Origin: Oxynema aestuarii AP17
GTDB lineage: Bacteria > Cyanobacteriota > Cyanobacteriia > Cyanobacteriales > Laspinemataceae
Direction of reading: 5' to 3'
NCBI RefSeq assembly: GCF_012295525.1
Contig: NZ_CP051167.1
Coordinates: 4,447,501 to 4,511,500 of the forward strand
DNA: 64,000 nt
Made by a program: the position numbers and the translations under genes. Below, in pieces: positions 1-9,209 of the stretch; the first letter of the stretch is position 1, and each line of letters opens with the position of its first letter. The notes under the pieces are model-generated. The model saw only the letters and a list, made by a program, of their open reading frames with translations, ran no database searches and was not told where the DNA came from.

Positions 1-435
1 GACGCCAACGATGTCGCCAACGTGCGCGCCTTTAACGTAGACGACCTCAAAGCCGTCGTCGCCCAAAACCAAGAAAGTCGCCGTCAAATGGCGATGGAAG
101 CCGAAGGCTTGTTAGAAGAAGAAGTCGAAGCCTTCCAAGTGTGGTGGAGCAGTCTCGAAACCGTACCGACGATCAGCAGTTTGCGGTCGAAAATCGAAAC
201 CATTCGCGAACAAGAGTTAGAAAAAGCACTGTCGCGATTGGGTTCGGAATTTGCCGAAAAACACCAAGAAGTGATCGAAGCCCTCACCCGGGGGATCGTC
301 AACAAGATCCTGCACGATCCGATGGTGCAACTGCGGGCCCAACAAGATATCGAAGCCCGTCGTCAGGCGATGGCGACCTTGCAACTCCTGTTTAACTTAG
401 AATCGGAAAGCCGTTCGAGCGAACAGTACGGCTGA
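1..435 (+). CDS. hemA: Glutamyl-tRNA reductase, C-terminal part (5' end outside window)
   Basis: The reading frame is open from base 1 and ends at a TGA at 433-435, so only the last 144 residues are present. They form the helical C-terminal dimerisation domain of glutamyl-tRNA reductase, recognisable from the [16 protein letters not shown] segment, a long charged helix and a C terminus of the [12 protein letters not shown] type. The enzyme reduces glutamyl-tRNA to glutamate-1-semialdehyde, the first committed step of haem and chlorophyll synthesis. The catalytic cysteine and NADPH domain lie outside the window. A GTG at 22 is in frame but is internal. A hairpin with a U-run follows. Confidence 0.93.
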   Translation, partial: DANDVANVRAFNVDDLKAVVAQNQESRRQMAMEAEGLLEEEVEAFQVWWSSLETVPTISSLRSKIETIREQELEKALSRLGSEFAEKHQEVIEALTRGIVNKILHDPMVQLRAQQDIEARRQAMATLQLLFNLESESRSSEQYG

Positions 436-470
436 TTGTCCGGTTCCCGGCGCGATCGCTCGCCCTACCG

Positions 471-503
471 ACCTCTCCAGATAATTATTTGGGGAGGTTT
501 TTT
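471..503 (+). terminator. Rho-independent terminator after hemA
   Basis: ACCTCTCC (471-478) pairs with GGGGAGGT (491-498) across a 12-base AT-rich loop, and a run of T follows directly. It lies 36 bases after the hemA stop and on the same strand. Confidence 0.8.
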
Positions 504-574
504 GATGGGCGATCGCCCCGCTAGCCCCCCTAAAATGGTAAAGCAAGATCGAACTCTAAAAATAAGGGCGGCTT

Positions 575-3565
575 ATGCGCTGGGGCTTGTTTGAAGAAGG
601 CTTAAAACCGATCGCCGCGTTGGTCGGCTTGTGGATCGGCTTAAATATTACCGTCACCGTGATGGCGGAAAGCTTGTGGTTTCAAGAAGTCGGCTATAGC
701 GATGTCTTTTGGACGCGCTTGCTGACCCGCCTCGTGTTGACCACGATCGCCGTCACCTTGACCGGAGCTTTTTTAGTCGGCAACTTGATCGTCGCCAACC
801 GCCTTAAATATCCCCATCCCACGGCGCCGTCCCGTACCCCTTCATCCGCCTCCCGTCATACCCTGTCCTTTCGCTACTTCTTGCCCCTCGTCGGCGCGAT
901 CGCCCTTTTATTCGGCTTGGTCGTCATTTACTACGGTCGCGACCTGTTCGAGTTGTGGCACCCGCGCACCTTGGTACTGCCGGAAATGCCCCCGGTTCCC
1001 AAAGTCTTCGGGATCGAACCCGGCGCCGGACTGTTAGCCCAGATGTTGCAGAGCACTCCGATATTCTTCCTCTGGTTGGGGGTGAGTGCGGCGAGTGCAA
1101 TTTTCCCGGGCATTTTATGGGCGATCGCCCTGGCCCTTTCCTTGGGATTTGGCTTGATTTTCTCCAGCTATTGGGGCAAATTTCTGCAATTTTTCCACCC
1201 CACCCCCTTCGAGATCGCCGATCCGGTCTTCAACCACAATCTCAGCTTTTATATTTTTTCCCTCCCCATTTGGGAACTGCTCCAATTTTGGCTCACCGGA
1301 GTCTTACTCGCCGCCTTCCTCTCCGTCGCCTTAATTTATTTAGTCTCGGGTAACAGTCTCAGTGAAGGTCGCTTTCCCGGCTTTTGCCAAGGGCAACTGC
1401 GCCACCTCAACGGCTTGGGCGGGTTGCTGGCCCTGGCGATCGCCCTCAACTACTGGCTGGCCCGCTATCAACTGCTCTATTCCACCTCCAGCGTCACTTA
1501 CGGCGCCAGCTACACCGACCTCAACGTCGTCCTCTGGGTGGATACCGGGTTGAGCTTATTGGCCCTGGCGATCGGCGGATTCACCCTCTGGAAAGCCGTT
1601 TTTTGGTCGAAAGAACTCGAAATCGACCAATTTACCCTGCAAAATCCGATCTTGCGCTTCGGACTCGCCTATGCCGCCATCGTGGCGATCGCCGGATATG
1701 CCTTACCTGTCGCGGTCCAACGCCTCGTCGTTCAACCCAACGAACTCGCCCGCGAACTGCCCTACATCCAACGCAGCATCGCCTTCACCCGCCAAGCCTT
1801 CAACCTCGATCGCATCGACGTGCGAACCTTCGACCCCGAAGGGCGCCTCAGTTGGGACGACATTCAAACCAACCACCTCACCATCGACAACATCCGCCTC
1901 TGGGATAAGCGTCCCCTGCTGCTCACCAACCGCCAACTCCAGCAAATTCGCCTCTACTACCGCTTTCCCGACGCCGATATCGACCGCTACACCCTGCTCA
2001 AAGAATCCACCCGCCCCGGCGACCCACCCACGGAAAAACAACAGGTCATTATCGCCGCCCGCGAGTTAGACTACACCTCCGTTCCCAGTGAAGCTCAAAC
2101 CTGGATTAACGAGCATTTAGTCTACACCCACGGCTACGGCTTTACCCTCAGCCCCGTCAATACCGCCGGACCCGGAGGCTTACCGACCTACTACGTCAAA
2201 GATATCGGTCTCGACTCTCCCACAGGCAATAACACCACTTTACGAACCTCCAGCGAACGGATTCGCGCCAGTATTCCCATCGGACATCCCCGAATTTACT
2301 ACGGCACGATCGGCGATACTTTTGTCATGGCGCCGACGGAAGTCCCGGAATTCGACTATCCCAGTGGCGATGAAAATGTTTCCAATCATTATGACGGCGT
2401 GGGCGGCATTCCGATCGCCTCCCGTTGGCGTCAATTACTGTTTGCCAAATATTTGAACAGTTGGCAGATGGTCTTTACCCGCTATTTAACCCCGAATACC
2501 AAGTTATTATTCCGGCGCAATATTACCGAACGCATTCGGGCGATCGCCCCCTTTTTAAAATTCGACAGCGATCCCTATTTAGCCGTTGCCAATACTCGGC
2601 TTTATAACAGTGAAGAGAGTTTGTCCTCTCCTCAAGTCGAACAAAAAAATTATTTGTATTGGATTGTAGACGCTTACACCACCAGCGATCGCTATCCCTA
2701 TTCCGATCCGGGTGCCGAAAACTTTAACTATATTCGTAATTCGGTTAAAGTCGTCGTCGATGCTTATAACGGTACCGTTAATTTCTATGTTGCCGACCCC
2801 GAAGATCCGATCGTCCAAACTTGGGAATCTATCTTTCCCAACCTATTTAAATCCCTCAAGTCCATGCCGATTACCTTGCGAACCCACATTCGCTATCCGG
2901 TAGATTTTTTCTCCATTCAATCGGAACGGTTGCTCACCTATCACATGACCGATCCCCAGGTCTTCTACAACCGGGAGGATCAATGGCGCGTCCCTCAAGA
3001 AATTTACGGTAACGAACCTCAAGCCCTGGAACCGTATTATTTAATTATGCGGTTTCCCAACGAACGATCGGAAGAATTTATTATTCTCCATCCGTTTACG
3101 CCGAAAGGTCGAAATAATTTAATTGCCTGGTTGGCGGGGCGATCGGATGGCACCGATTATGGCAAATTACTGCTCTATCAATTCCCCAAACAAACCCTAG
3201 TTTACGGACCGGAACAAATCGAAGCGCGGATTAATCAAGACCCGGTCATTTCTCAGCAAATTTCCCTGTGGGATCGGCAAGGATCGCGAGCCATTCAAGG
3301 GAATTTATTAGTGATTCCCATCGAGCAATCTTTATTATATGTCGAACCGCTCTATTTAGAAGCCGAACAAAATAGTTTGCCGATTTTAGCTCGGGTGATT
3401 GTCGCTTACGAAAACCGCATCGCTATGGCAGAAACGTTAGATAAAGCACTCCAGGCGATTTTCAATATCGATCGCGAAACAACTCGCGAAACCACACCGC
3501 CAATTTTAAGACCGCTCGATCGCCCTGACGTTCCTCTCAACGAACCGTTATTACCTCTAGAGTAG
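575..3565 (+). CDS. UPF0182 family integral membrane protein
   Basis: A 996-residue protein of the UPF0182 (COG1615) family, widespread in cyanobacteria and actinobacteria and of unknown function. The first ~380 residues hold about seven hydrophobic segments. A large soluble domain follows from about residue 390 to 950 with family-typical stretches such as [13 protein letters not shown] and [13 protein letters not shown]. The length is normal for the family. The gene follows the hemA terminator and has its own leader. GC-rich codon use and many GCGATCGC sites match the surrounding core genes. Confidence 0.9.
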   Translation: MRWGLFEEGLKPIAALVGLWIGLNITVTVMAESLWFQEVGYSDVFWTRLLTRLVLTTIAVTLTGAFLVGNLIVANRLKYPHPTAPSRTPSSASRHTLSFRYFLPLVGAIALLFGLVVIYYGRDLFELWHPRTLVLPEMPPVPKVFGIEPGAGLLAQMLQSTPIFFLWLGVSAASAIFPGILWAIALALSLGFGLIFSSYWGKFLQFFHPTPFEIADPVFNHNLSFYIFSLPIWELLQFWLTGVLLAAFLSVALIYLVSGNSLSEGRFPGFCQGQLRHLNGLGGLLALAIALNYWLARYQLLYSTSSVTYGASYTDLNVVLWVDTGLSLLALAIGGFTLWKAVFWSKELEIDQFTLQNPILRFGLAYAAIVAIAGYALPVAVQRLVVQPNELARELPYIQRSIAFTRQAFNLDRIDVRTFDPEGRLSWDDIQTNHLTIDNIRLWDKRPLLLTNRQLQQIRLYYRFPDADIDRYTLLKESTRPGDPPTEKQQVIIAARELDYTSVPSEAQTWINEHLVYTHGYGFTLSPVNTAGPGGLPTYYVKDIGLDSPTGNNTTLRTSSERIRASIPIGHPRIYYGTIGDTFVMAPTEVPEFDYPSGDENVSNHYDGVGGIPIASRWRQLLFAKYLNSWQMVFTRYLTPNTKLLFRRNITERIRAIAPFLKFDSDPYLAVANTRLYNSEESLSSPQVEQKNYLYWIVDAYTTSDRYPYSDPGAENFNYIRNSVKVVVDAYNGTVNFYVADPEDPIVQTWESIFPNLFKSLKSMPITLRTHIRYPVDFFSIQSERLLTYHMTDPQVFYNREDQWRVPQEIYGNEPQALEPYYLIMRFPNERSEEFIILHPFTPKGRNNLIAWLAGRSDGTDYGKLLLYQFPKQTLVYGPEQIEARINQDPVISQQISLWDRQGSRAIQGNLLVIPIEQSLLYVEPLYLEAEQNSLPILARVIVAYENRIAMAETLDKALQAIFNIDRETTRETTPPILRPLDRPDVPLNEPLLPLE

Positions 3566-3610
3566 GGTAAATTGAGCGGTTAAATCACTCGGTAGCCATG
3601 AGGTAGAACC

Positions 3611-3835
3611 TTGAAAAATTTGGACTTGAGAATTCAAATTCAGCAGTTAATCACTCAAATCGGTCGCGAGATCGAACAGATTCCCGAAGATGATTTAGAA
3701 CAAGTTTGCAACGTTCTCGAACCGCTTTATTACGATTTATATGCGTTTCGAGCGATCCTCGAAGCGCAACAAAATCTCAAACCCGGGGATAGTCTGACTC
3801 GGGATGAAGCTTTACAATTTTTGCAATTGCTCTGA
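3611..3835 (+). CDS. Small acidic protein, candidate antitoxin
   Basis: A 74-residue acidic helical protein with a TTG start; no in-frame ATG or GTG lies upstream before a stop. It ends in a DSLTRDEALQFLQLL segment. It sits 42 bases upstream of a RelE/ParE-like gene on the same strand, the usual order and spacing of type II toxin-antitoxin pairs. The antitoxin role rests on this neighbour and on size, not on a recognised DNA-binding fold. Confidence 0.5.
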   Translation: MKNLDLRIQIQQLITQIGREIEQIPEDDLEQVCNVLEPLYYDLYAFRAILEAQQNLKPGDSLTRDEALQFLQLL

Positions 3836-3877
3836 ACGGAGCGAACCGCCGTACCCGAGAAGGAGTTACTATTTTTC

Positions 3878-4144
3878 GTGTTGCTGGATTTGCGTTATAG
3901 TCGCGCGTTCTTACTCGACCTCCACGCGTTGGAGTCACCGGAGTTCGATCGCGTCTACGATTTTGTCTTTATTAAATTTTTGCAGTTCGATCGCCTCGGC
4001 GATCTGCCCAACCTGCACCAGCTCGGATCGAGTCCGATTTACTATTGGTTTGAGTTGGAGGAATATTTAATTGCGATCGAAGTGATGGGGGAGTTGGTCA
4101 AATTTTTACGGATTATCCCCTTACCCAACCTCCAGGAGAGATAA
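3878..4144 (+). CDS. RelE/ParE-like toxin candidate
   Basis: An 88-residue protein starting at a GTG with AGGAG 12 bases upstream. It has the order expected of the RelE/ParE fold: an N-terminal strand and helices (YSRAFLLDLHAL), a central helix, then strands (SPIYYWFELEEYLIAIEVMG) and a C-terminal VKFLRIIPLP strand like that in many cyanobacterial RelE/ParE-family proteins. Such proteins are ribosome-dependent mRNA nucleases or gyrase poisons; which applies cannot be told here. The preceding 74-aa gene is the likely antitoxin. Confidence 0.55.
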   Translation: MLLDLRYSRAFLLDLHALESPEFDRVYDFVFIKFLQFDRLGDLPNLHQLGSSPIYYWFELEEYLIAIEVMGELVKFLRIIPLPNLQER

Positions 4145-4186
4145 AATAAACTCCTGAACTGTTTAGACGTACGGGAGATTCTGGCA

Positions 4187-4909
4187 TTGCCTACACTCGG
4201 GGTCAACATCGACCACATCGCCACGATTCGTCAAGCACGGCGGACTGTAGAACCGGATCCGGTGGCGGCGGCTACCTTAGCCGAACTCGCCGGGGCTGAT
4301 GGGATTACGGTTCACCTGCGCGAAGACCGCCGCCACATTCAAGACCGAGACGTGCGTCTGTTGCGCCAAATCGTGCGATCGCACCTCAATCTGGAAATGG
4401 CGGCGACCGATGAAATGGTGGAAATCGCTTTAGAGATTAAACCGGACTACATCACTTTGGTTCCCGAAAAACGGGAGGAAGTGACCACCGAAGGCGGACT
4501 CGATATCGTCGGGGGACGCGATCGCCTCGCTAAGGTCGTGGCCACGTTACAATCGGCGGGGATTCCCGTGAGTCTGTTTATCGATGCCGAAACGCCGCAA
4601 ATCGAAGCTTCGGCGGCGGTCGGCGCTCAATTTATCGAACTGCATACGGGCCCTTATGCGGAAGCGAAAACCGAGGCGGAACGGGAAAAAGAACTGGCGA
4701 TTTTAGCCAAAGGCACTCGGGAGGCGATCGCCGCCGGATTGCGCGTCAATGCAGGTCACGGGTTGACCTACTGGAATGTTTACCCCGTCGCCTGTATTGA
4801 GGGGATGGAAGAACTCAATATCGGTCACACGATTATTTCCCGTGCTTCTCTCGTCGGCTTGGAACGGGCGGTCAGAGAGATGAAATTGGCCATGAGAGGG
4901 GAGTTGTAG
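4187..4909 (+). CDS. pdxJ: Pyridoxine 5'-phosphate synthase
   Basis: A 240-residue PdxJ, the TIM-barrel enzyme that condenses 1-deoxy-xylulose 5-phosphate with 3-amino-2-oxopropyl phosphate to give pyridoxine 5'-phosphate (vitamin B6). Visible family motifs are [15 protein letters not shown] at the N terminus, [37 protein letters not shown], the HTGPYA segment and [12 protein letters not shown]. The start is a TTG preceded by GGGAG, and it gives the standard N terminus [12 protein letters not shown]. The length is normal. Confidence 0.95.
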   Translation: MPTLGVNIDHIATIRQARRTVEPDPVAAATLAELAGADGITVHLREDRRHIQDRDVRLLRQIVRSHLNLEMAATDEMVEIALEIKPDYITLVPEKREEVTTEGGLDIVGGRDRLAKVVATLQSAGIPVSLFIDAETPQIEASAAVGAQFIELHTGPYAEAKTEAEREKELAILAKGTREAIAAGLRVNAGHGLTYWNVYPVACIEGMEELNIGHTIISRASLVGLERAVREMKLAMRGEL

Positions 4910-5098
4910 GGGGATTTTAGATTTTTTGATTTTAGATTTTCGATCGCGCGAGTGAGGGAATCGGAAATGGTGGAAGAATCGGAACTCTCCCCACCGACTC
5001 CCCGTTGCTTAGTTTTGCCGCTTTCCCCTTCCCCTATCAAAAATCTAAAATCAAAATGTAGTACGATTTTTGCTTGGACCTTCGATCGAGTAATTGCA

Positions 5099-5431
5099 AT
5101 GACGACTTATTCTTACGTACTGGCTAGCCAACAATTTCTCTTAGAGGAAGAACCGTTAGAGGAAGTTTTAAAAGAACGGACGCGGGATTATCGAGAAAAA
5201 GAAAAAGAAATTGATTTTTGGGTCGTCAAACAGCCTGCTTTTCTCGAAGCCCCGGAAATGGCGCAGATTAAAGCCAAGTGTCCTCAGCCTGCGGCGGCGA
5301 TCGTCTCGACGAACCCTCAATTTATTACCTGGTTGAAATTACGGCTGGAGTATGTAGTTACCGGAGAATTTGAAGCGCCTTCCGATTCGATTCCCGATCC
5401 GTTAAAGTCTCTGGAAATGTCCCAAGCATGA
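5099..5431 (+). CDS. ycf54: Ycf54-type Mg-protoporphyrin IX monomethyl ester cyclase accessory protein
   Basis: A 110-residue Ycf54 homologue. Ycf54 is needed for the oxidative cyclase that makes the fifth ring of chlorophyll and partners the AcsF/CycI subunit. The family signature is visible throughout: LASQQFLLEEEPLEEVLKER, KEIDFWVVKQPAFLEAPE, AAIVSTNPQFITWLKLRLEY and TGEFEAPSDSIPDPL. The frame is open further upstream (to 4952), but that stretch contains low-complexity CTAAAA-like sequence, and the family N terminus MTTYSYVLAS begins exactly at the ATG at 5099. Confidence 0.93.
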   Translation: MTTYSYVLASQQFLLEEEPLEEVLKERTRDYREKEKEIDFWVVKQPAFLEAPEMAQIKAKCPQPAAAIVSTNPQFITWLKLRLEYVVTGEFEAPSDSIPDPLKSLEMSQA

Positions 5432-5621
5432 GGACGATCGCCGCCGTCAAATTTCTGGGCCGCGATTGGCGATAAGCGATCGCTCGCTGGCGAGCGTCGA
5501 GGGGGAAAAACGATCGAAAAGCGGCGTTTTGAAGTAGAGGCGTGGGATCGAACGTCTCTACCCTTCCCCGAAGGTTCTTCAAGGTTTCTCAACAGTTCAA
5601 AACTCTCGATAAATTTTTGCC

Positions 5622-6314
5622 ATGTTTGGGCTCGTAACAGGGATGGAGAGACAACCGCAATGGCTTCGTCCGTGGGGGGCGATCGCCCGATGGACCCTCG
5701 TCCTTTCACTTCTGGGAGGGGTGGGGGTGGTCTCGAAGGCGCGATCGCAGTCTTATCCGACCTGTCAGCCCCCCTTAAACGACGAATATCTCGTTTTAGT
5801 CGTCACCGAAGACGAAGGGGCGCAAAATCGCGTCAGAGCGCTGTTAAGCCCGCAAATGAACGGTACGGTTTGCAACTATTTAAACGATATCGTCACCCGT
5901 ATCGGCGGTTTTGAAACCGTCGAACTGGCGAATCAGTGGGCGCAATATCTCGGTGAAAACTCGGGACTGTCTACCTTCGTCGCCAGTCCGCCGCCGCGCA
6001 CTTCCGGGGGCAATCCCGTGACCCCTTCGGTGTCGTCTCCGGGGCGTTTCGATCCCAGACCCCTGAGAGAAGGATATGCGGTGTTAGTGGATTATTTCAA
6101 TAATCCGCAAGTGGCGGTGCAACTCAACCAGATTTTAAATCGGGATATCGGTTTGGTGTCTTACCACCAAAAGCCTTATTTGCTGGCGATGTGGACGGAA
6201 GAAGAAGGGGAAGCCAATCGCATTTTAAAACAGTTGGGCGATCGCGGCTTCTTCGTCTTAGTCGTGGACAGTCGCAATGTGTTCTTACTGCGCGGCGCAC
6301 TCACCCTTTATTGA
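5622..6314 (+). CDS. Secreted protein with SPOR-like repeats
   Basis: A 230-residue protein with a signal peptide in roughly the first 40 residues (a hydrophobic run WTLVLSLLGGVGVVSKARS). Two similar regions follow: one around LVLVVTEDEGAQNRVRALL...FETVELANQWAQYLGENSG and one around YAVLVDYFNNPQVAVQLNQIL...GEANRILKQLGDRGF. They resemble SPOR-type peptidoglycan-binding repeats joined by a proline/serine linker. An envelope role is likely but the function is not known. ATG 5622 or ATG 5643 could be the start; the latter still gives a good signal peptide. Confidence 0.6.
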   Translation: MFGLVTGMERQPQWLRPWGAIARWTLVLSLLGGVGVVSKARSQSYPTCQPPLNDEYLVLVVTEDEGAQNRVRALLSPQMNGTVCNYLNDIVTRIGGFETVELANQWAQYLGENSGLSTFVASPPPRTSGGNPVTPSVSSPGRFDPRPLREGYAVLVDYFNNPQVAVQLNQILNRDIGLVSYHQKPYLLAMWTEEEGEANRILKQLGDRGFFVLVVDSRNVFLLRGALTLY

Positions 6315-6420
6315 GGTTGCCATTGACTGTGGCGCGATCGCATCTCGGGCCATTCCAGGTTCGGGGTTCGCGTTATCGGTCGGGTCGAACGGCGAACCTC
6401 GAACGGCGAAATGGTGTCCC

Positions 6421-6876
6421 TCAATAGGTCAATGCGGCAACCCAAGAGATCAGCACGCCTAAAATCGCGCCGACGATCACCTGGAAAGGGGTATGTCCGA
6501 GCAACTCCTTCAAGCGAGCTTCGTTAAAATCTTGGTGTTCCTCAAAGATCTCCTCGACGATCTGATTGAGAATGCGCGCTTGTTTGCCTGCCGCCTGACG
6601 AACTCCCGCAGCATCGTACATGACAATCACCGCAAAAATAGTTGCCAGGGCAAACTCGGTGCTGTTCCAGCCCACGGTTTGGCCGATCCCTGCGGCTAAA
6701 GCGGTCACTAACGCCGAATGAGCGCTAGGCATTCCGCCCGTTTCGACCAACACTCGAAAATTGAGCTTGCGGTAGCGGATGGAGTGGATTGCCAGTTTAA
6801 TCGCTTGAGCAATGATACAGGCGAGAGTTGCAACCAGCAGCACGCGGTTGTCAATGATATTGCCGAACTCCTGCAT
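6421..6876 (-). CDS. Divergent PAP2 family protein (DUF212)
   Basis: A 151-residue membrane protein of the DUF212 / divergent PAP2 family. Family landmarks are the first transmembrane helix with AQAIKLAIHSIRYRKLNFR, the motif GGMPSAHSALVTALA (the PSAH box of phosphatidic acid phosphatases), MYDAAGVRQAAGKQA, LLGHTPFQVIVGAILG and a last helix. The substrate is unknown. It starts 13 bases after crtE and is probably co-transcribed with it. Confidence 0.88.
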   Translation of the reverse strand: MQEFGNIIDNRVLLVATLACIIAQAIKLAIHSIRYRKLNFRVLVETGGMPSAHSALVTALAAGIGQTVGWNSTEFALATIFAVIVMYDAAGVRQAAGKQARILNQIVEEIFEEHQDFNEARLKELLGHTPFQVIVGAILGVLISWVAALTY

Positions 6877-6889
6877 GGGTCACACCTTA

Positions 6890-7816
6890 TTAATGACTGC
6901 GGGTAGTGATGAAGTCCGCGATCGCGATCAGGGGAAGGGCAGCCGAGCCAAAGGGCGCCAGTTCGGCTTTAGCTTCTCGAACCAGCTTTTGCGCTTGCTT
7001 CTGGGATTCTTCCAAGCCCCAAATGCTCGGATAAGTCGCTTTTTGCGCTTGCAAATCTTTTCCGGCAGTTTTGCCGAGCTGTTCCTGAGTTTGGGTGATG
7101 TCGAGAATGTCGTCGATAATCTGAAACGCCAAGCCGATGTTGCGCGCGTAACGGGAAAGCCGTTCGAGGTCGGTGTCGGAGGCTCCGGCGAGTACGGCGC
7201 CGCAGACGACGCAGGCTTCTAATAAGGCTCCGGTTTTATGGGTGTGAATGAAAGTGAGGGTTTCGACGTCGATATCGGGTTTACCTTCGGAGTCGAGGTC
7301 TACCACCTGACCGCCGACGAGTCCGGCAGCCCCGACGGCGCGGGCGAGATGGGCGATCGCCTTGACGACGCGATCGGCGCTGACCCCTCGGGTCTGTGCC
7401 GCCACATATTCAAACGCATAGGCCAATAACCCATCTCCGGCGAGAATGGCAATATCTTCCCCATACACCTTGTGATTGGTCGGTTTGCCCCGTCGGTAAT
7501 CGTCGTTATCCATCGAGGGCAAGTCGTCGTGAATCAACGACATCGTATGAATCATTTCCAGGGCGCACGCCGTCGGCATGGCCATTTCTACCGTTCCTCC
7601 GGCCAACTCGCAGGTCGCCAGCCCTAAAATCGGACGCAGACGCTTGCCACCTGCCAGCAGGGAATAGCGCATCGCCTCGTAAATTTTTTCCGGATAGGTC
7701 ACGGGTAAAGAGGCTTCTAAAGCGGCTTCAACCCGTGCTTTGCGATCGGCGAGATAGGTTGAAAGGTCAAATTGATATTCCTCAGAGGGGAAATCGGTTT
7801 CGTTGGTCAAGACCAT
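6890..7816 (-). CDS. crtE: Geranylgeranyl diphosphate synthase
   Basis: A 308-residue trans-isoprenyl diphosphate synthase that builds GGPP for carotenoids, the phytyl tail of chlorophyll and quinones. The first aspartate-rich motif is in [18 protein letters not shown] and the second in [40 protein letters not shown] marks the substrate-binding lysine/arginine region. The length is typical. folD lies upstream and the DUF212 gene downstream on the same strand, a grouping common in cyanobacteria. Confidence 0.94.
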   Translation of the reverse strand: MVLTNETDFPSEEYQFDLSTYLADRKARVEAALEASLPVTYPEKIYEAMRYSLLAGGKRLRPILGLATCELAGGTVEMAMPTACALEMIHTMSLIHDDLPSMDNDDYRRGKPTNHKVYGEDIAILAGDGLLAYAFEYVAAQTRGVSADRVVKAIAHLARAVGAAGLVGGQVVDLDSEGKPDIDVETLTFIHTHKTGALLEACVVCGAVLAGASDTDLERLSRYARNIGLAFQIIDDILDITQTQEQLGKTAGKDLQAQKATYPSIWGLEESQKQAQKLVREAKAELAPFGSAALPLIAIADFITTRSH

Positions 7817-8132
7817 CCCTTGCTGCTCCGTTTTGCTTGTGATGAACCTGCTGAACCACTGTTGTGGGCGCTGGAGGGAAAGTCAACCGATCGCGAACAG
7901 CGAACGCGCTCGGCTGCGAACCCCCTTAAAAATCTAACCCGATTGTGTCTTGCTCTTGCGTCGAATTCGGAATCGAACCTGTCTCCAGCCCCTGGGAAAG
8001 GTGGCTTGAGTGTGTCTTCCTATTTTACGAGGAGGGGCGAAAAATTGTTCGCCACGATCGCGCCTACCTCGCTTCAGCGCGATCGGTGTATTTAACAACG
8101 CCGTTTTCGTTTTTATTCGAGGGGAGAATCGC
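7817..8132. other. Intergenic region between folD and crtE
   Basis: 316 bases with no supported gene. It probably holds the crtE promoter (crtE is transcribed leftward from 7816) and the 3' end of the folD transcript. I see no hairpin followed by a U-run and no repeat. Confidence 0.5.
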
Positions 8133-9017
8133 TCAGAGTTCTACCCCCAAGGTGCGGCAGTAACTCAACACGGTGTTGTACATCAACATCGTCACCGTCA
8201 TCGGTCCGACGCCTCCGGGTACCGGGGTGACGTACCCGGCAACGTTTTTCACCGAATCGAACAGCACGTCTCCGGTCAGGCGAGATTTACCGAAATAGTC
8301 GGTCACGCGGTTAATCCCGACATCGATGACTGCGGCCCCGGGTTTGACGGCGGACTCGTCGATCAATTCCGGACGACCGACGGCGACAATTAAAATATCG
8401 GCTTCGCGGGTCAATGCGGTTAAATCCGGCGTGCGCGAGTGTGCCATCGTCACTGTGGCATCTCGGGCTAACAACATCAAGGAAATCGGCTTGCCGACTA
8501 AGATGCTGCGTCCGATAACCACGGCATGTTTGCCACGCAGATCGATTTGATATTCTTCTAATAGGCGCATCACTCCGGCGGGGGTGCAACTACGCAAACC
8601 GGGTTCGCCGCGCAGCAAGCGCCCGAGGTTGACCGGATGCAAGCCGTCGGCGTCTTTGTCGGGATCGATTTGATAAATCAGGGGGACGGGATCGAGACCT
8701 TCGGGAAGGGGAAGCTGCACTAAAATGCCGTCTACGCGATCGTCGCGATTGAGTTCGTCGATCGCCCGGTGCAGTTCCTCTTGAGGGGTATCGGCAGTAA
8801 AATGGCGACCGAATGAAGCTATGCCGAGTTTCTGGCACGCCCGTTCTTTGTTGCGCACGTAAGCGGCACTGGCGGGGTTGTCCCCCACCATCAGCACTGC
8901 CAAGCCGGGGGGGCGGTCGGCGGTTTGCGTCAGTTGTTCGATGCGCGATCGCAGCTCTTGCTGGATTTTCTGAGCGAGGGCTTTTCCGTCTAAAATTCGA
9001 GCAGTATTGGACTCCAT
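8133..9017 (-). CDS. folD: Bifunctional methylenetetrahydrofolate dehydrogenase/cyclohydrolase
   Basis: A 294-residue FolD that interconverts methylene-, methenyl- and formyl-tetrahydrofolate using NADP, supplying one-carbon units. Motifs seen: [20 protein letters not shown] with the catalytic lysine shortly after ([12 protein letters not shown]), [12 protein letters not shown], the nucleotide-binding [20 protein letters not shown], and the C-terminal [18 protein letters not shown]. The length is normal. It is the first of three codirectional genes with crtE and the DUF212 gene. Confidence 0.95.
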   Translation of the reverse strand: MESNTARILDGKALAQKIQQELRSRIEQLTQTADRPPGLAVLMVGDNPASAAYVRNKERACQKLGIASFGRHFTADTPQEELHRAIDELNRDDRVDGILVQLPLPEGLDPVPLIYQIDPDKDADGLHPVNLGRLLRGEPGLRSCTPAGVMRLLEEYQIDLRGKHAVVIGRSILVGKPISLMLLARDATVTMAHSRTPDLTALTREADILIVAVGRPELIDESAVKPGAAVIDVGINRVTDYFGKSRLTGDVLFDSVKNVAGYVTPVPGGVGPMTVTMLMYNTVLSYCRTLGVEL

Positions 9018-9209
9018 CGGCGGTTACTTTCAGTAAACTGGGGACGAACGGCTCGAAACGAGATGCGGCTTCGGGCCGAGAGCGCTTTATTAGTCTCTCA
9101 TAAGTCGTTATCCCTTGAGGACGAGGGGGACTGGCCTCGCTTCCGAGGGTCCCTGGCGCGATCGCCCCCACCGCCTCTATCGCCCTTGCACTCCCAGATT
9201 TTCCCCACT

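Noticed and set aside
4952-5098. N-terminal extension of ycf54
   Set aside because: The family N terminus begins at the ATG at 5099; the upstream sequence is low-complexity and not conserved-looking.
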